62,328 nt of DNA from an uncultured Schaedlerella sp. (GCA_934435195.1 CAKSAJ010000015.1:1-62328); one strand, 5' to 3'; counted from the stretch's first letter, positions 36,933 to 45,249 are shown. Notes: generated from the sequence alone by a model not told the origin. Numbers and translations are program-made.

Positions 36933-37751
36933 TTATCTGCACTTCAGGCTGACATCTCCACTATCTGTCTGAATCACCAGCTTGCCGCCCTTTCCTTTCT
37001 GTGTATAAGAAAGATTGTAGTCATCCTCATCTTCCATCACCTTGCCTCCGAGTGCATCATCCACTTTGATATTTCCCATATCCGTATCCACCTGAATGTT
37101 CCATGTACGCATCACATCTTCTGTTCCTGTAAAATAAAGCTCACCCATATCTGTATCCACTTTCAGGTTATCAAAATCACAATTCTTAAAGAACATATCT
37201 CCTGAATCTGTCTGAATGGTTCCGTTTTCGATTTCACAATCATTCAACAGTATGTTTCCCATATCCATCTTAATAGCAGCCGCCTTCCACTTCTGGCCTT
37301 CCGGTACATAAAGTGTTACCACATTTTCATCTGTAGTAAGTGCCTCTCTATTAAAAAATCCCGACAAAAATCCAATATCAACATGAAAATATGACTTACC
37401 GGCATTTCCATTTTCCTGAATCGTCAATTTATTATCCTCTACCTGATAACTGATTGGTTCTTCTTTCTGATCAGATGCATGATAAGAAATATAGCAAGAC
37501 TGATCCTCTGAACAAACCACCTGCAGATTCATATCCGTCATAGAAATGTCTACTGAATCAAAGTTATCAATCTTTGTCTTTGCAAGAAGAGCCTCATTGT
37601 CTTCTTTTTTTGCCGCTCCATCCATCTTGTTCAGATCGGCTGCTTTTACATATTTGTTTCCACCGCTTGCAACTCCGATTCCGGTCAAAACCACACCACA
37701 TACAAGACATCCGACTCCTGCCCCAAGCCATGCTTTTACCCAACTTTTCAT
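36933..37751 (-). CDS. DUF4097 putative adhesin-like membrane-anchored protein
   Basis: A 272-aa protein with one N-terminal membrane anchor (residues about 5-28) and an outer beta-solenoid of DUF4097 type. The C-terminal half repeats the pattern of TDSGDMFFKNCDFDNLKVDTD, where D-x-G-x-hydrophobic turns recur about every 20 residues. The start at 37751 fits AGAGAGG upstream and leaves 4 nt after the DUF1700 stop; the longer version overlaps that gene. It is the last gene of the PadR-DUF1700-DUF4097 operon, a common envelope-stress-type unit of Firmicutes whose function is not defined. Confidence 0.82.
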   Translation of the reverse strand: MKSWVKAWLGAGVGCLVCGVVLTGIGVASGGNKYVKAADLNKMDGAAKKEDNEALLAKTKIDNFDSVDISMTDMNLQVVCSEDQSCYISYHASDQKEEPISYQVEDNKLTIQENGNAGKSYFHVDIGFLSGFFNREALTTDENVVTLYVPEGQKWKAAAIKMDMGNILLNDCEIENGTIQTDSGDMFFKNCDFDNLKVDTDMGELYFTGTEDVMRTWNIQVDTDMGNIKVDDALGGKVMEDEDDYNLSYTQKGKGGKLVIQTDSGDVSLKCR

Positions 37752-37755
37752 CTCT

Positions 37756-38367
37756 CTAACCTCTCTTTCTGTTTGTAATTCTGCGCACCAGTTTTGCAAT
37801 CAGCATGTTGCTCCATTTACACAGATATATACATAACAAAACTCCGAGAATACCTGCTCCCATAGCCAGCAGTCCGCTTCCTGTAAGCATTGCAAAACCA
37901 CTCATAGAAATTGGAACTGCCAATATACCACGGGCAATAATCTTACCTCCAATAATTACCAGACACGCTGCAAGCAAAACTACACATAATAATATTGCAA
38001 GCATACACACAACTAATGATAATACAACTGCCGCAAGTGCTACCAGAAGCGGAGCTCCCACCGGTGCTGCAAATAACACCAGTAATGCAATCCATATCAC
38101 ATGCTTTCCGGAACCTTTCTTTTCTGCTCTAGTCTGTCCGTCTGTCTCATAGTTCTGATGTTCTTCAATCTTTTTATCCAAAAGATTTGCCATCAGTTCT
38201 CGGGCAGCCTCCTTCGGCGTACCCAGCTCCTTCATCAATTCTGCCGCGCCTTTCTCGTCTGTTTCCTGAAAATACTCTGTAAAATATTCCATCGCATCTT
38301 CATAATCCTGTCTCGGAAGTTTCCGAAGATATTTATGTAATTGATTCAAATATTCTTCCCTGCTCAA
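37756..38367 (-). CDS. DUF1700 membrane protein
   Basis: A 203-aa protein. The first 80 residues are soluble and match DUF1700 (EEYLNQLHKYLRKLPRQDYE; then YFTEYFQE and ELGTPKEAARELM). Three to four hydrophobic spans follow (about 95-190). Its ATG overlaps the PadR stop by 4 nt (ATGA), so translation is coupled. DUF1700 proteins nearly always sit between PadR and DUF4097 genes, as here, and are thought to work with the envelope. Confidence 0.88.
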   Translation of the reverse strand: MSREEYLNQLHKYLRKLPRQDYEDAMEYFTEYFQETDEKGAAELMKELGTPKEAARELMANLLDKKIEEHQNYETDGQTRAEKKGSGKHVIWIALLVLFAAPVGAPLLVALAAVVLSLVVCMLAILLCVVLLAACLVIIGGKIIARGILAVPISMSGFAMLTGSGLLAMGAGILGVLLCIYLCKWSNMLIAKLVRRITNRKRG

Positions 38368-38681
38368 CCTCTTATCCTCCCTTCGATAATTCCATCTACT
38401 GTATCTTTATAGACTTTCCATTCATTGCTCAGATATATAATCTGCGCTTTTCCTTCCTCTGTAATCGAGTAGTATTTTCTCTTTCTTCCCTGATACTCCT
38501 GCGAATAAGTGGTCAGATATCCTGCCTTCTGAAGTTTCTTCAATATTGGATACAGTGTGGATTCTTTAATGTCAGCCGCTTTCTTTACTGTCTGGCTAAT
38601 CTCATATCCATAAGAATCCCTGCTTTCTACCACTGTCAGGATTATGTATTCAATCAGTAATGCTGATACCGGAAAATACAT
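38364..38681 (-). CDS. PadR-family transcriptional regulator
   Basis: A 105-aa winged-helix repressor of the short PadR class. The wing motif TLYPILKKLQKAGYLTTYSQE (split: ESTLYPILKKL about 41-51, then GYLTTY) and KYYSITEEGKAQI (about 69-81) are diagnostic. It leads the operon and is expected to repress its own promoter; three AT-rich palindromes around that promoter at 38714-38787 are candidate operators. The inducer is unknown. Confidence 0.92.
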   Translation of the reverse strand: MYFPVSALLIEYIILTVVESRDSYGYEISQTVKKAADIKESTLYPILKKLQKAGYLTTYSQEYQGRKRKYYSITEEGKAQIIYLSNEWKVYKDTVDGIIEGRIRG

Positions 38682-38713
38682 CGAATCACCTCCTACGTAT
38701 ATATAAAATATTT

Positions 38714-38787
38714 ATATATATAAATTTTATATATAATATACCTCCGAAGCTGTTGGGTGTCAATAGATATATAAAAATTTTATATAT
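38714..38787 (-). promoter_or_regulatory. PadR-operon promoter with AT-rich palindromic operators
   Basis: On the minus strand -35 TTGACA (38758-38763) and -10 TATATT (38735-38740) are exactly 17 nt apart. An upstream palindrome ATATATAAAA-A-TTTTATATAT (38767-38787) and a downstream near-palindrome TATATATAAA..TTTATATATA (about 38714-38734) flank it. Paired symmetrical sites around the core promoter are what an autorepressing dimer would use. Confidence 0.7.
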
Positions 38788-38819
38788 TTTGTTTTCAAAG
38801 CTTTGTTTTAAATAAAAAT

Positions 38820-38843
38820 GATGCCAGGATTTCTCCTGACATC
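38820..38843 (-). terminator. terminator of the creatininase operon
   Basis: GATGTCAGGA pairs with TCCTGGCATC (one mismatch), followed by ATTTTTATTT on the minus strand. Confidence 0.8.
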
Positions 38844-38866
38844 GTATTGACTATTGTTTTAAAATT

Positions 38867-39646
38867 TCATAATACGTTTTCCTCTTTAAGTTTAAACTCT
38901 TTTGTGCATATTTTTACAAGTTCTGGAATGACACTGTCTACAATAATCTTTCCTCTTTCTGCACTGGAAGAAAGGCTGCTTGCAAGTGCACCACTTTCCG
39001 GAACATCTCCCTTTTTTAACGGATAGCGGAAGTATGGAAGTGCCTCTGTCGGTGGTGCCTCTACTGCTCTTTCAAAATGAACCAGCTCTGGTGCAAAATA
39101 CATCATCAGAGAAGTCTCTGTTACTGCTGCATGTTCAAATGCCCAACCAGGAAATGGAACTTCATCAAATACTTTATCAATCACATCTTCTGGCATTGGA
39201 TCCCACCAATTGGATTCTATGATCGTAGCAACTCCATGCGTATCGCGATTGACTAAATCCATTGCTTCTACTACGAATGCTTCATTTTCAAAATGTGCAT
39301 TCATAATGAAGATTTTTGTAAATCCGTCTTTAATCAGTTCCATCAGGATATCATACACCAGATCGATCACTGTTTTTCCATTTAAATCAATTGTCCCCGG
39401 AAAAAGTGGTCCACCACCGCTTAATGGTTTTGATTTATATCCATAAGTTAATGTTGGCATGATGATTCCGTCTAACTCTTCTGCCAGATAATATGAAAAT
39501 TTCTCTGCGATTTTAGCATCTGTACAAAGTGGGAGATGCTGTGCATGCTGCTCCGTTGCTCCAATTGGCAAAATTACTACTGAATCTTTTTTTGACTGAA
39601 ATTCAGGCCATGTAATATCATGCATATAATAAGACATATTCTTCAA
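38867..39646 (-). CDS. creatininase (creatinine amidohydrolase)-like enzyme
   Basis: A 259-aa metalloenzyme of the creatininase family. It keeps features of the true Pseudomonas creatininase: PIGATEQHAQHLP with metal ligands Glu and His (about 27-38), YGYKSKPLSGGG (about 71-82), metal-binding NAHFEN (about 116-121; NGHYEN in the bacterial enzyme), the paired Trp region WWDP and PGWAFEH, and VTETSLMMY. These go beyond the generic NGHGGN type. It would open the creatinine ring to creatine. It follows the solute symporter gene by 12 nt and is part of a transporter-enzyme unit. Creatinase is absent. The substrate is an inference from motif similarity. Confidence 0.85.
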   Translation of the reverse strand: MKNMSYYMHDITWPEFQSKKDSVVILPIGATEQHAQHLPLCTDAKIAEKFSYYLAEELDGIIMPTLTYGYKSKPLSGGGPLFPGTIDLNGKTVIDLVYDILMELIKDGFTKIFIMNAHFENEAFVVEAMDLVNRDTHGVATIIESNWWDPMPEDVIDKVFDEVPFPGWAFEHAAVTETSLMMYFAPELVHFERAVEAPPTEALPYFRYPLKKGDVPESGALASSLSSSAERGKIIVDSVIPELVKICTKEFKLKEENVL

Positions 39647-39658
39647 CCTCTTCTCTTT

Positions 39659-41140
39659 TTACTTTTCTATCACATATTTTCCCATTTGACAAGTCGCATC
39701 TTTTTTATTTATGTAAGCTGAGATTCCTACCATTAAAATTGCTGCTATTACAACTGCGAGCAAACATGAAAACCAATAGTTAATTCCAACTATATAATTA
39801 AAAATCAGATATGCAATCGGTCCTGCAATTGCAGATATTATTGCCCCTTCCTTTGTTGCCCGGTTTGAAATAATTGCTGCAAATAATGGAACACCAATGC
39901 AAGCTCCGATTCCACTTAATCCAAGATAAAGCACAATACTTAAAAATTCAGGAGGATTCACAAAGTTAAATGCGAAGCAGATAAATGCAACTGCAACGAC
40001 TGCAATTCTTGTCACACGTACTTCCTGTTCCGGAGTGGCATTTTTATTAATCGTTTTAGAATAGAAATCACGTCCGACTGCCTGACCTACAACCAGTAAA
40101 ACGGAAGTTGCTGTAGACATCATTGCTGCAAAAATACCAATCATCATCATTGCTGCTGCCCAATTTGGAAGCATTTCTTTTGCCATTGTAACAGTAAGAT
40201 AATCGGCTTCTACATCTGGGAACAATACTCGTCCTGTCAATCCACAAAGATAAAAGCTATTGTAAACCGTACTTAAAATTAACGCTGTAATTAAGAAAGT
40301 TCCAATTGTCTTTCTTTTTACATTTGGAATCGCAAGAAATCTGGAACAGAGATAAGGCTGACTGATAAAAATAATACACCAAAATACAAAATTACCAAAT
40401 ACACCGGATAATGACATCTGTGCATCGGACGATTCTGCCTGTACAATATTTAACATATTTGGGTCAATCTGTGCCAGTTTTGTTTCCAGCCCATTAAATC
40501 CTCCGACAGCCTTTAAAGATAAAATCACAAGTACAACTGAGATAATCAACATTGGGAGTCCTTGTGCAAAATCCGTCCATGCAACTGATTTTAAACCACC
40601 TACAATAACATAAAAGATAATCACAACTGTAATAATCGCAAGTCCGGCTTTAAAAGAAATACCGGTAAAAGATTCTAACAATACTGCTGCACCTTTAAAT
40701 TGAGCAACAAGCGGGAATACATAAAACACAGAAATCACACCTGCAATAATTAATCTTAAAGCCTCACTTTGATAACGATCTCCCAAATATTCCGGAATTG
40801 TAAGAGATCCAAGTTTTTCTGCCTGCATTCTCATTTTCGGCATCAACACTACTGCCGGAATAATCAGTCCCGGAATTACTGCAATAACAACCCAGTAATA
40901 CGGCCATCCTACAGTTGACATGATTCCCGGGTCACCCATAAAACAGGCGGCGCTGATGGAAGAAGTAACATAAGAAAATGCAAGTACTACAGTCGGAGTA
41001 CTTCTTCCTCCAAGATAATAATCTACATCTGCCGAACCACTGGTTTGTTTTTCACCAAGCTTACTTGACACAAATGCAACCAAACCTACAAAAATTAAAA
41101 ATCCTACGAAAAAAATAACAGAAATTTGCTCAAGTGTCAT
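39659..41140 (-). CDS. sodium:solute symporter (SSS family)
   Basis: A 493-aa symporter with thirteen hydrophobic spans. The SSS signature region GLKSVAWTDFAQGLPMLI (about 187-204) and the TM1 core are present. It would import a small polar solute with sodium. It lies directly upstream of the creatininase gene and downstream of a 52-aa membrane peptide; a terminator hairpin (41182-41257) lies between peptide and symporter. AGGAGGAG lies just before its ATG. The context suggests creatinine or a related cyclic amide as substrate, which is inference. Confidence 0.92.
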   Translation of the reverse strand: MTLEQISVIFFVGFLIFVGLVAFVSSKLGEKQTSGSADVDYYLGGRSTPTVVLAFSYVTSSISAACFMGDPGIMSTVGWPYYWVVIAVIPGLIIPAVVLMPKMRMQAEKLGSLTIPEYLGDRYQSEALRLIIAGVISVFYVFPLVAQFKGAAVLLESFTGISFKAGLAIITVVIIFYVIVGGLKSVAWTDFAQGLPMLIISVVLVILSLKAVGGFNGLETKLAQIDPNMLNIVQAESSDAQMSLSGVFGNFVFWCIIFISQPYLCSRFLAIPNVKRKTIGTFLITALILSTVYNSFYLCGLTGRVLFPDVEADYLTVTMAKEMLPNWAAAMMMIGIFAAMMSTATSVLLVVGQAVGRDFYSKTINKNATPEQEVRVTRIAVVAVAFICFAFNFVNPPEFLSIVLYLGLSGIGACIGVPLFAAIISNRATKEGAIISAIAGPIAYLIFNYIVGINYWFSCLLAVVIAAILMVGISAYINKKDATCQMGKYVIEK

Positions 41141-41181
41141 TTTTTCTCCTCCTATTTTCTAAAAATCCTCCAAAAAAGCGT

Positions 41182-41257
41182 AAAAAAATAATGCCTGCCA
41201 TTTTCCTGCTGTATTTCAGAAAACATATTTTCTTTTTTACAGCAGGTTACAGGCATT
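41182..41257 (-). terminator. terminator/attenuator between small peptide and symporter genes
   Basis: AATGCCTG..CCTGCTGTA pairs with TACAGCAGG..CAGGCATT, followed by ATTTTTTT on the minus strand. It lies within the apparent operon, so symporter expression would need read-through or a promoter between them. Confidence 0.75.
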
Positions 41258-41261
41258 TTCC

Positions 41262-41420
41262 CTATACTGTTCCATGTGCCAAGGTACCTTCCATTACAGG
41301 TATAGACTCTACTTCAACAACATCCAGTGGCTCTTTCTTCAACATAAATGAAATCACTACTCCTGCGGAAGCTAAAATCGAAATCAACTGTGCACCTATC
41401 ATAATTTCCCATGTCATCAT
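41262..41420 (-). CDS. 52-aa single-span membrane peptide, symporter accessory candidate
   Basis: A short frame encodes MMTWEIMIGAQLISILAS, continuing as a hydrophobic helix to about residue 26 and then a charged tail (KKEPLDVVEVES). GGAGG lies 8 nt upstream of the first ATG. It is immediately upstream of the SSS symporter on the same strand. Small one-helix accessory peptides are known beside several symporter families, so it may be a subunit or stabiliser. I do not recognise the sequence; the frame, ribosome site and position are the evidence. Confidence 0.65.
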   Translation of the reverse strand: MMTWEIMIGAQLISILASAGVVISFMLKKEPLDVVEVESIPVMEGTLAHGTV

Positions 41421-41465
41421 ATTTATTTCCTCCTTTAAATTAACTTTCTCTCAAACATGAAACTC

Positions 41466-41510
41466 AAAAAAGGAGCTTACACAGATTTGTTTATCTGTAT
41501 AAACTCCTTT
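41466..41510 (-). terminator. leader terminator hairpin upstream of the small peptide gene
   Basis: GGAG..ATACAGAT and ATCTGTGT..CTCC pair, followed by TTTTTT on the minus strand, between the promoter at 41543 and the peptide gene. A terminator in a leader suggests attenuation control. Confidence 0.65.
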
Positions 41511-41542
41511 GTTTTTGATTCCTGTATGTTTTTGATGCTGTC

Positions 41543-41571
41543 ATTTTAGGCACGTTTTTCTGAAAAGTCAA
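41543..41571 (-). promoter_or_regulatory. promoter of the symporter-creatininase unit
   Basis: On the minus strand -35 TTGACT (41566-41571) and -10 TAAAAT (41543-41548) are 17 nt apart. It points away from the divergent PucR gene, which probably controls it. Confidence 0.7.
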
Positions 41572-41725
41572 TATTTTCCTCCATTTATTTCTTTAATTTA
41601 TTAGTCAAGAACGAATAGGCTTGTATCTATTTGTTATGTTTGCACAAACTAACACAAAAACAAATTGAAAATCTACAGTTCTTCTTTTATAATTAATTAC
41701 ATCATTTTACAAGGAGGCGCCTACT

Positions 41726-42916
41726 ATGTTCCAATGCAAAGACCTTTATACCTTATCATCTTTATCCAAATTAAAATTAATTGCCGGCACAAACGGACTT
41801 CATAAAGGGATTCGCTGGGTCTATAAAGCAGAGTCTCTCTCGCTTTCTCAATGGGTACACGGCGGCGAACTTTTAATTATCAGCAGACCTGTCAGCTCTG
41901 AGCCTGACTTTAATCTTGCAGAACTTTTAAAAGAGGCCATTCATTTAAATATGTCTGGTGCGCTTTTACTGATTGGTCCAAACTATGTTGAAAAAATTTC
42001 AAAGTCCGTTCTCTCTTTATGTAATGAAAATGAATTCCCTTTATTTGCGATTCCATGGAACCTCCCTCTTGTTGACTTTTTCGAAGAAATCGGTCATGCA
42101 ATTTCTAACAATAATTTTTATCAAAATACACGCAATGATGTTATCTTTAATATCATATTTGAGAATCAGATCAGTCTTTCTGCCTTAAAGCTTCAGGCCT
42201 CTCATAGTGGATATTCCTTTGATGGCAGCCATCATTTTTTCCTACTACACTTTGTTTTGCCGGAATCCGGACAAACTGCAGGAATGGAGCAGACTATATG
42301 CAATAACCTCTACGAATATCTTGAGCAAACATTTTCAGAACAAGATATCCCATTCCTTTCATCGACTTATAGCAATCATATCGTTGGTATTTTCCCTGAG
42401 AAAAATTTTTCTGAAGTTACAGAATTATTTCAAAAAACAATTGATTATGTCAGTCTGACTTATCCACAATTAATCTGCAATATCGGAATCGGACTTGCCT
42501 TATCCGATGCAGGGAAACTAAAACAAAGCTATGAACAAGCTGCCGAATGTATTAATTACTGTAACAAATTAAACCTGAACCATCAGCACCTGTGCTATAA
42601 TCAGCTCGGACTTTACCAGCTTTTTTCTGATTTAAACCAGACGAATCTCTACGAATCCTTCGTAGAAACTCAACTGGGTGCGCTTATCCACTATGACGCA
42701 GACAATCACACCCAGTTAGTTGAAACATTATCTCTTTATCTACAAAATAACTGCAATATTTTACATACCGCAGATGCTGCTTTTACGCATCGAAATACGA
42801 TTAAATACCGCATTACAAGAATCGAAGAATTACTACATATTGATTTGCAAAATGCTTCTGCCCGTTTAAATCTGCATCTTGCACTTTATTTATATCACTT
42901 TATTCTAATGAATTAA
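41726..42916 (+). CDS. PucR-family transcriptional regulator
   Basis: A 396-aa regulator. The N-terminal PucR domain shows LIAGTNGLHKGIRWVYKAES (about 19-38) and the hydrophobic VHGGELLIIS strand. The middle is a GGDEF-like fold typical of the CdaR/PucR group. The C-terminal HTH_30 motif is LYLQNNCNILHTADAAFTH and TIKYRITRIEELL (about 339-372). PucR proteins activate purine or other nitrogen-compound catabolism genes. It is divergent from the symporter-creatininase operon, which it probably activates when substrate is present. AAGGAGG lies upstream of the ATG. Confidence 0.88.
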   Translation: MFQCKDLYTLSSLSKLKLIAGTNGLHKGIRWVYKAESLSLSQWVHGGELLIISRPVSSEPDFNLAELLKEAIHLNMSGALLLIGPNYVEKISKSVLSLCNENEFPLFAIPWNLPLVDFFEEIGHAISNNNFYQNTRNDVIFNIIFENQISLSALKLQASHSGYSFDGSHHFFLLHFVLPESGQTAGMEQTICNNLYEYLEQTFSEQDIPFLSSTYSNHIVGIFPEKNFSEVTELFQKTIDYVSLTYPQLICNIGIGLALSDAGKLKQSYEQAAECINYCNKLNLNHQHLCYNQLGLYQLFSDLNQTNLYESFVETQLGALIHYDADNHTQLVETLSLYLQNNCNILHTADAAFTHRNTIKYRITRIEELLHIDLQNASARLNLHLALYLYHFILMN

Positions 42917-42962
42917 AATGTGTTAGCTTTTGTGCACAGCCATCACTGCACATCCATTTTCC

Positions 42963-43850
42963 CTAGTGCAACGCCTTTGTTGGGCAAGCTTTCGTGCATT
43001 CATAACAAAGAATGCATTCCGTTCCGTTTTTCCGCTTACGGGATTCTTTATTAACTTCCACGTTCATAGGGCAGACGCGCAAGCATTTGTCACAATGAAT
43101 ACATTTACTCTCATCACAATGGACACGTAAAAATGAAAAATAGCTCATCGGCTTGAGGAATACCGTGACAGGACACAGATATTTGCAGAATGCACGATTA
43201 TCCTTGAATACAAATGCCAGTCCAATACCCAAGATGTAATAAAGCACATTTCCTACGATGAACATCCAAAACATAATTTGTTCCAGATGTGCAATTTTTA
43301 TCAGCATCAAACCGGATACTAACACTAATGACAATACAAACATCACATAACGAAGAAAACCAAGCTTCTCTTTTCGCGGCTTTTGCGGCTGTTTGTAAGG
43401 TAGGAAATCCAGCACCATGGCCGTCCAGCAGGCGTAACCACACCAACCGCGCCCAAAAAACAGTGGGCCAAATATTTTTGCCACAGCATAATGGATAGTT
43501 GCCGCTTCAAAAACGCCAAGGAATAGATAGTACCAGAAGCCCTCAATCTGCATATTTTCATGGGAAATCACACCAAGATACAGTAACATATAGCTTCCCA
43601 CCGCCAATTGTACGAAATGCCTGGCATATCGTTTTCCAGCGGTAAATAGTGCTGTTCCTAACCCAAGGCAGCCTCCTATGTAACTGAAATTTAATAGATA
43701 AAATAGATTATTCTTAACAAGCCACAGTGTAACTGCCACTATCTCAAATAGCAGAAACAGCAAAATTGATGGCACATATTTGCGAAACTTGTTGCTTTTA
43801 ATTGGTTCTTTTTGTGCGGGTTTACTCTGAACTCTTTTATCTTTATTCAT
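42963..43850 (-). CDS. membrane polyferredoxin (NapH/YccM-like 4Fe-4S protein)
   Basis: A 295-aa membrane protein with five to six hydrophobic spans and conserved cysteine groups: GRGWCGYACW (about 138-147), CKYLCPV (about 222-228), then two classical 4Fe-4S motifs CIHCDKCLRVCP (about 249-260) and CILCYECTKACP (about 279-290). Such proteins pass electrons between membrane and cytosolic redox partners. The partner enzyme is not evident. The neighbouring genes on the same strand encode an unrelated DUF134-NifX protein. Confidence 0.9.
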   Translation of the reverse strand: MNKDKRVQSKPAQKEPIKSNKFRKYVPSILLFLLFEIVAVTLWLVKNNLFYLLNFSYIGGCLGLGTALFTAGKRYARHFVQLAVGSYMLLYLGVISHENMQIEGFWYYLFLGVFEAATIHYAVAKIFGPLFFGRGWCGYACWTAMVLDFLPYKQPQKPRKEKLGFLRYVMFVLSLVLVSGLMLIKIAHLEQIMFWMFIVGNVLYYILGIGLAFVFKDNRAFCKYLCPVTVFLKPMSYFSFLRVHCDESKCIHCDKCLRVCPMNVEVNKESRKRKNGTECILCYECTKACPTKALH

Positions 43851-43936
43851 AGAGGCCTCCTTATCATTTAGCTTTCATTCTTAATTATATGTTCCTACCA
43901 GTGATTTCAGCAAGTAAGAAAATAGAAAAGTAACAC

Positions 43937-43984
43937 AAAAGGATGTGTTAAGATAACTTCTCCATTACCTTGACACATCCTTTT
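43937..43984 (-). terminator. probable terminator after the DUF134-NifX gene
   Basis: AAAAGGATGTGT pairs with ACACATCCTTTT around a 24-nt loop. It could end transcripts from either side and lies beyond the structured repeat. Confidence 0.6.
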
Positions 43985-43987
43985 ATA

Positions 43988-44160
43988 TTATCTCAGTCGA
44001 GAAGACTCCCACCTCTTTCAGGTGGTGAGTAACAGCAAATTTGTCTCAGTGGGAGTCCAATCTCCGACTGAGATAAACGCTCCGCGAGGATGCGCAGTGA
44101 TTCTGTAAAGAATGTGTCAGCTTACGCTGACCAGAATCACGCGCCAAGTCTCGCGGCTGC
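43988..44160. repeat. compound palindromic element of two nested hairpins
   Basis: Module A (43988-44076): outer TTATCTCAGTCG pairs with CGACTGAGATAA; inside, GACTCCCA pairs with TGGGAGTC and a hairpin ACTCCCACCT..AGGTGGTGAGT nests. Module B (44082-44156): CCGCGAG pairs with CTCGCGG, GCGC-GTGATTCTG with CAGAATCAC-GCGC, and GTCAGC with GCTGAC. There is no frame across it. It fills most of the 335-bp gap between the polyferredoxin and DUF134-NifX genes. It looks like the end of an IS200/IS605-type element or a structured RNA; identity is open. Confidence 0.7.
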
Positions 44161-44185
44161 TCGACTTGAATATTTTCTATTTTTC

Positions 44186-44959
44186 TCAATGACAGCTGTG
44201 ACTTCCGCATCCATGCTCACCACATGCATGTCCTTCCTCGTGGTTGTGCTCATGATGAGAACACTTTACCTCTGGATTGTAATCAAGCGTTTCATTGATA
44301 AGTGCATTTACTGCCTCATCTGCATCCCCGGAAACACCTCCAAAAAGCTTAATTCCTGCTGCCGCCAACGCTGTCTGTGCGCCGCCACCGATTCCACCAC
44401 AAATTAAAATATCGACATTCAGTGCGTTGAGAACTCCTGCTAATGCACCATGTCCACTTCCATTCGTATCTACTACTTCTGAATGTACTACTTTTCCTTC
44501 TTTTACATCATAAATCTTAAATGCTTCTGTGTGTCCAAAATGCTGAAAAATCTGTCCATTCTCATATGTTACTGCTATTCTCATCATACCTTCTCCTTTT
44601 TCTAATGCGTACTTTTGATAGAGCTCCTGTTTGTAGCATCCGCCAAGTCCACAGTTACTATTCTGACCATCACAAATTTTAAAATCTCCACCTTCGATCC
44701 TAAGTGGATATCCGTCAATAAGTGCATCTGCAATTTTCTTCCTGGCACTCTCGTAAATTCGCTGAACCGTTGTTCTTGCAATCTGCATAAATACTGCACA
44801 CTGTTCCTGACTATAACCTTCTTTGTCCAAAAGACGGATTGTTTCGTACTCATCTATCGTCAAAATAATGGGCGGAGTTTTTTTATTATCATCTACCGGG
44901 GAAAATTCTAAAACATCCGGAAAATGGCAGACTTTTCTACATTTTACTGGTCTTGGCAT
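44186..44959 (-). CDS. DUF134 DNA-binding domain fused to NifX/NifB-type domain with His/Cys tail
   Basis: A 257-aa two-domain protein. Residues 1-105 match DUF134: MPRPVKCRKVCHFPDV, then an HTH (SQEQCAVFMQIARTTVQRIY, about 50-69) and a Cys-rich CDGQNSNCGLGGC. Residues about 125-225 are a dinitrogenase iron-molybdenum cofactor-type fold (QHFGHTEAFKIYDV, CGGIGGGAQTAL). The last 25 residues are rich in His and Cys, a likely metal-binding tail. Such fusions are thought to be metal- or redox-related regulators, but no nitrogenase is nearby. A 17-bp inverted repeat at 44999-45040 lies 40 nt upstream of its start. Confidence 0.87.
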   Translation of the reverse strand: MPRPVKCRKVCHFPDVLEFSPVDDNKKTPPIILTIDEYETIRLLDKEGYSQEQCAVFMQIARTTVQRIYESARKKIADALIDGYPLRIEGGDFKICDGQNSNCGLGGCYKQELYQKYALEKGEGMMRIAVTYENGQIFQHFGHTEAFKIYDVKEGKVVHSEVVDTNGSGHGALAGVLNALNVDILICGGIGGGAQTALAAAGIKLFGGVSGDADEAVNALINETLDYNPEVKCSHHEHNHEEGHACGEHGCGSHSCH

Positions 44960-44998
44960 AAGCTATTCCTCTCTTACTTTTCTTATATATTAGCTCTA

Positions 44999-45040
44999 TT
45001 AAGGGCATATGTCAATAACTTTTTTGACATATGCCCTTAA
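44999..45040. promoter_or_regulatory. 17-bp perfect inverted repeat upstream of the DUF134-NifX gene
   Basis: TTAAGGGCATATGTCAA and its exact complement flank an 8-nt spacer, about 40 nt upstream of the DUF134-NifX start. It has no following T run on the minus strand. An operator for the gene's own HTH protein is possible; a plain hairpin is the alternative. Confidence 0.6.
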
Positions 45041-45249
45041 CTTCTTCCATTAACAAAGCACACCTTCGTCATTACTTCTGAACACTGCCGCAATACTACT
45101 GACTATAATATTTGTCTTGAGATTCGGTTTCAATTTCCCATCCTAAATTCCATTTCGTATACAAGCAATTAAGTCTTTCAAATACTATACAGTCCTGCAT
45201 ATATTTGCTAAAATAGAACCAAATTTCTACTGAAAGCGAGGCACACATC

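Noticed and set aside
41521..41700. Riboswitch in the leader of the symporter unit
   Set aside because: Only a terminator hairpin is visible; I found no conserved aptamer pattern such as purine or guanidine motifs.
43988..44160. Retron-type noncoding RNA
   Set aside because: Nested inverted repeats are present but there is no reverse transcriptase gene nearby.
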